Shown one piece after another: positions 5,190-5,664 of a stretch of DNA of 5,664 bases. Position 1 is the stretch's first letter, and every line of letters begins with the position of its first letter. The translations under genes and the position numbers were made by a program. Source of the DNA: Candidatus Hydrogenedentota bacterium. Its GTDB lineage: Bacteria; Hydrogenedentota; Hydrogenedentia; Hydrogenedentales; CAITNO01. The stretch lies in contig JAGLCZ010000079.1 of NCBI GenBank assembly GCA_023145975.1, positions 1 through 5,664 of the forward strand, written 5' to 3'. The notes under the pieces were generated by a model. That model did not search any database, had not been told where the DNA came from, and saw only the letters and a program-made list of their open reading frames with translations.

Positions 5190-5218
5190 TTGATGGTTAG
5201 GGTGTGTTGACCTATATT
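5190..5218 (+). promoter_or_regulatory. Sigma70-like promoter candidate P2
   Basis: TTGATG (5190-5195, 4 of 6) and TATATT (5213-5218, 5 of 6) are 17 bp apart. Transcription would start near 5225 and give a leader of about 66 nt to the nifJ ATG. Being downstream of the T8 hairpin, it would avoid that terminator. Confidence 0.45.
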
Positions 5219-5290
5219 TTGCGATGATACCTTGTACACACGTTTATTCAACGATTTATTCACCTACCTAAGATTGGAGTCAGGAGTATT

Positions 5291-5664
5291 ATGAGCAGAC
5301 CAATACGTACACTCGACGGGAATGAAGCAGTATCCCACGTCGCTTATCATGCAAGCGAAGTGGCATGTATTTACCCGATCACACCTTCATCATCCATGGG
5401 CGAATGGGCTGATCAATGGATGGCAGAAGGTCGCAAGAATATCTGGGACACGGTTCCGTTGATTGTGGAGATGCAAAGTGAAGCTGGAGCTGCAGGTGCC
5501 GTACATGGTGCGCTTCAGTCCGGTTCTTTGGTGACCACGTTTACAGCATCGCAGGGGCTCCTGTTGATGATTCCTAATATGTTTAAGATTGCCGGAGAAT
5601 TAACTCCTACAGTTTTTCACATTTCCGCGCGGAGTTTAGCAACACATGCGCTGTCAATTTTTGG
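5291..5664 (+). CDS. nifJ: Pyruvate:ferredoxin (flavodoxin) oxidoreductase, 5' part
   Basis: The first 124 complete codons of a gene that continues past the right edge; family members are usually about 1,200 residues. The enzyme decarboxylates pyruvate with CoA to acetyl-CoA and CO2 and passes electrons to ferredoxin or flavodoxin, using thiamine diphosphate and iron-sulfur clusters in the cytoplasm. Visible is the start of domain I, with T-L-D-G-N-E-A (7-13), Y-P-I-T-P-S-S (28-34), V-E-M-Q-S-E-A-G-A-A-G-A (59-70) and T-A-S-Q-G-L (85-90). Thr31, Glu64 and Arg114 coincide in position with residues known at the active site of Desulfovibrio africanus PFOR. The ATG follows AGGAG (5282-5286) by 4 nt, with an extra GGAG at 5276-5279. 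It appears to be its own transcription unit behind the 371-bp leader. The later domains, including the cluster-binding and thiamine-binding parts, are not in the window. Confidence 0.97.
   Translation, partial: MSRPIRTLDGNEAVSHVAYHASEVACIYPITPSSSMGEWADQWMAEGRKNIWDTVPLIVEMQSEAGAAGAVHGALQSGSLVTTFTASQGLLLMIPNMFKIAGELTPTVFHISARSLATHALSIF

Larger units (their letters stand above)
4920..5290. other. Gene-free leader/intergenic region before nifJ
   Basis: These 371 bp hold no credible gene. They contain a weak terminator candidate (4956-4973), an AT-rich cluster of short inverted repeats (5019-5051), a palindrome (5056-5069), two sigma70-like promoter candidates (5071-5099 and 5190-5218), a hairpin with T8 between them (5112-5146), and the nifJ ribosome site AGGAG (5282-5286). 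A 43-codon hydrophobic frame (5079-5210) lacks a ribosome site and is not called as a gene. Confidence 0.8.

Noticed and set aside
5079..5210. A 43-codon frame with a hydrophobic stretch (internal ATG at 5124 gives 28 codons) that could be a small membrane or leader peptide.
   Set aside because: Neither ATG has a ribosome binding site, the first overlaps the promoter spacer, and the hydrophobic residues come largely from the T8 run and AT-rich sequence.

Overview
The window (5,664 bp) comes from a bacterial chromosome or metagenomic contig with compact, mostly co-directional genes, all on the + strand. It holds the end of a LysM-type cell-wall protein, two aldo/keto reductases bracketing a Gfo/Idh/MocA oxidoreductase, a membrane-anchored TlpA-like thioredoxin, and the first 124 codons of pyruvate:ferredoxin oxidoreductase (nifJ), which runs off the right edge. 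The nifJ gene points to an anaerobic or facultatively anaerobic organism. Shine-Dalgarno sites of the AGGAG/AAGGAG type precede most genes and sigma70-like hexamers are visible upstream of nifJ. The base composition leans AT. I cannot name the phylum: the protein mix would fit several Gram-negative anaerobic lineages (Planctomycetes/Verrucomicrobia-Lentisphaerae-type, Hydrogenedentes-type or Bacteroidota-type), and this is only an impression.

Layout. Positions 2-127 are a tandem array of an 18-bp unit encoding the hexapeptide V-P-E-P-E-V; its last, degenerate unit carries two in-frame TAA codons (116-118, 122-124) exactly where the other units have GAA. The same frame then continues open to 1048 and encodes three LysM-like domains joined by an acidic Pro/Glu linker. 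This is therefore a recently broken gene, or one whose 3' part is translated separately from a GTG at 143. Positions 1162-3182 hold aldo/keto reductase 1 (YhdN/AKR11-like) and a dihydrodiol/xylose-dehydrogenase-like Gfo/Idh enzyme, 41 bp apart and probably co-transcribed. After a 190-bp gap, aldo/keto reductase 2 (3373-4329) and the thioredoxin-like protein (4365-4919) form a second close pair. A 371-bp gene-free leader (4920-5290) then precedes nifJ.

How they fit together. The three NAD(P)-type oxidoreductases suggest sugar, polyol or aldehyde interconversion; their substrates cannot be read from sequence. The thioredoxin would handle disulfides outside the cytoplasmic membrane. nifJ is the central pyruvate-oxidising enzyme of anaerobic metabolism and looks like a separate transcription unit.

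No complete undescribed system is evident. The two places most worth a second look are the doubly nonsense-interrupted repeat at the left edge and the nifJ leader. The leader contains two promoter candidates, a 14-bp palindrome with CRP/FNR-like geometry next to the first one, and a hairpin plus T8 terminator-like element lying between the two promoters with an overlapping alternative pairing.
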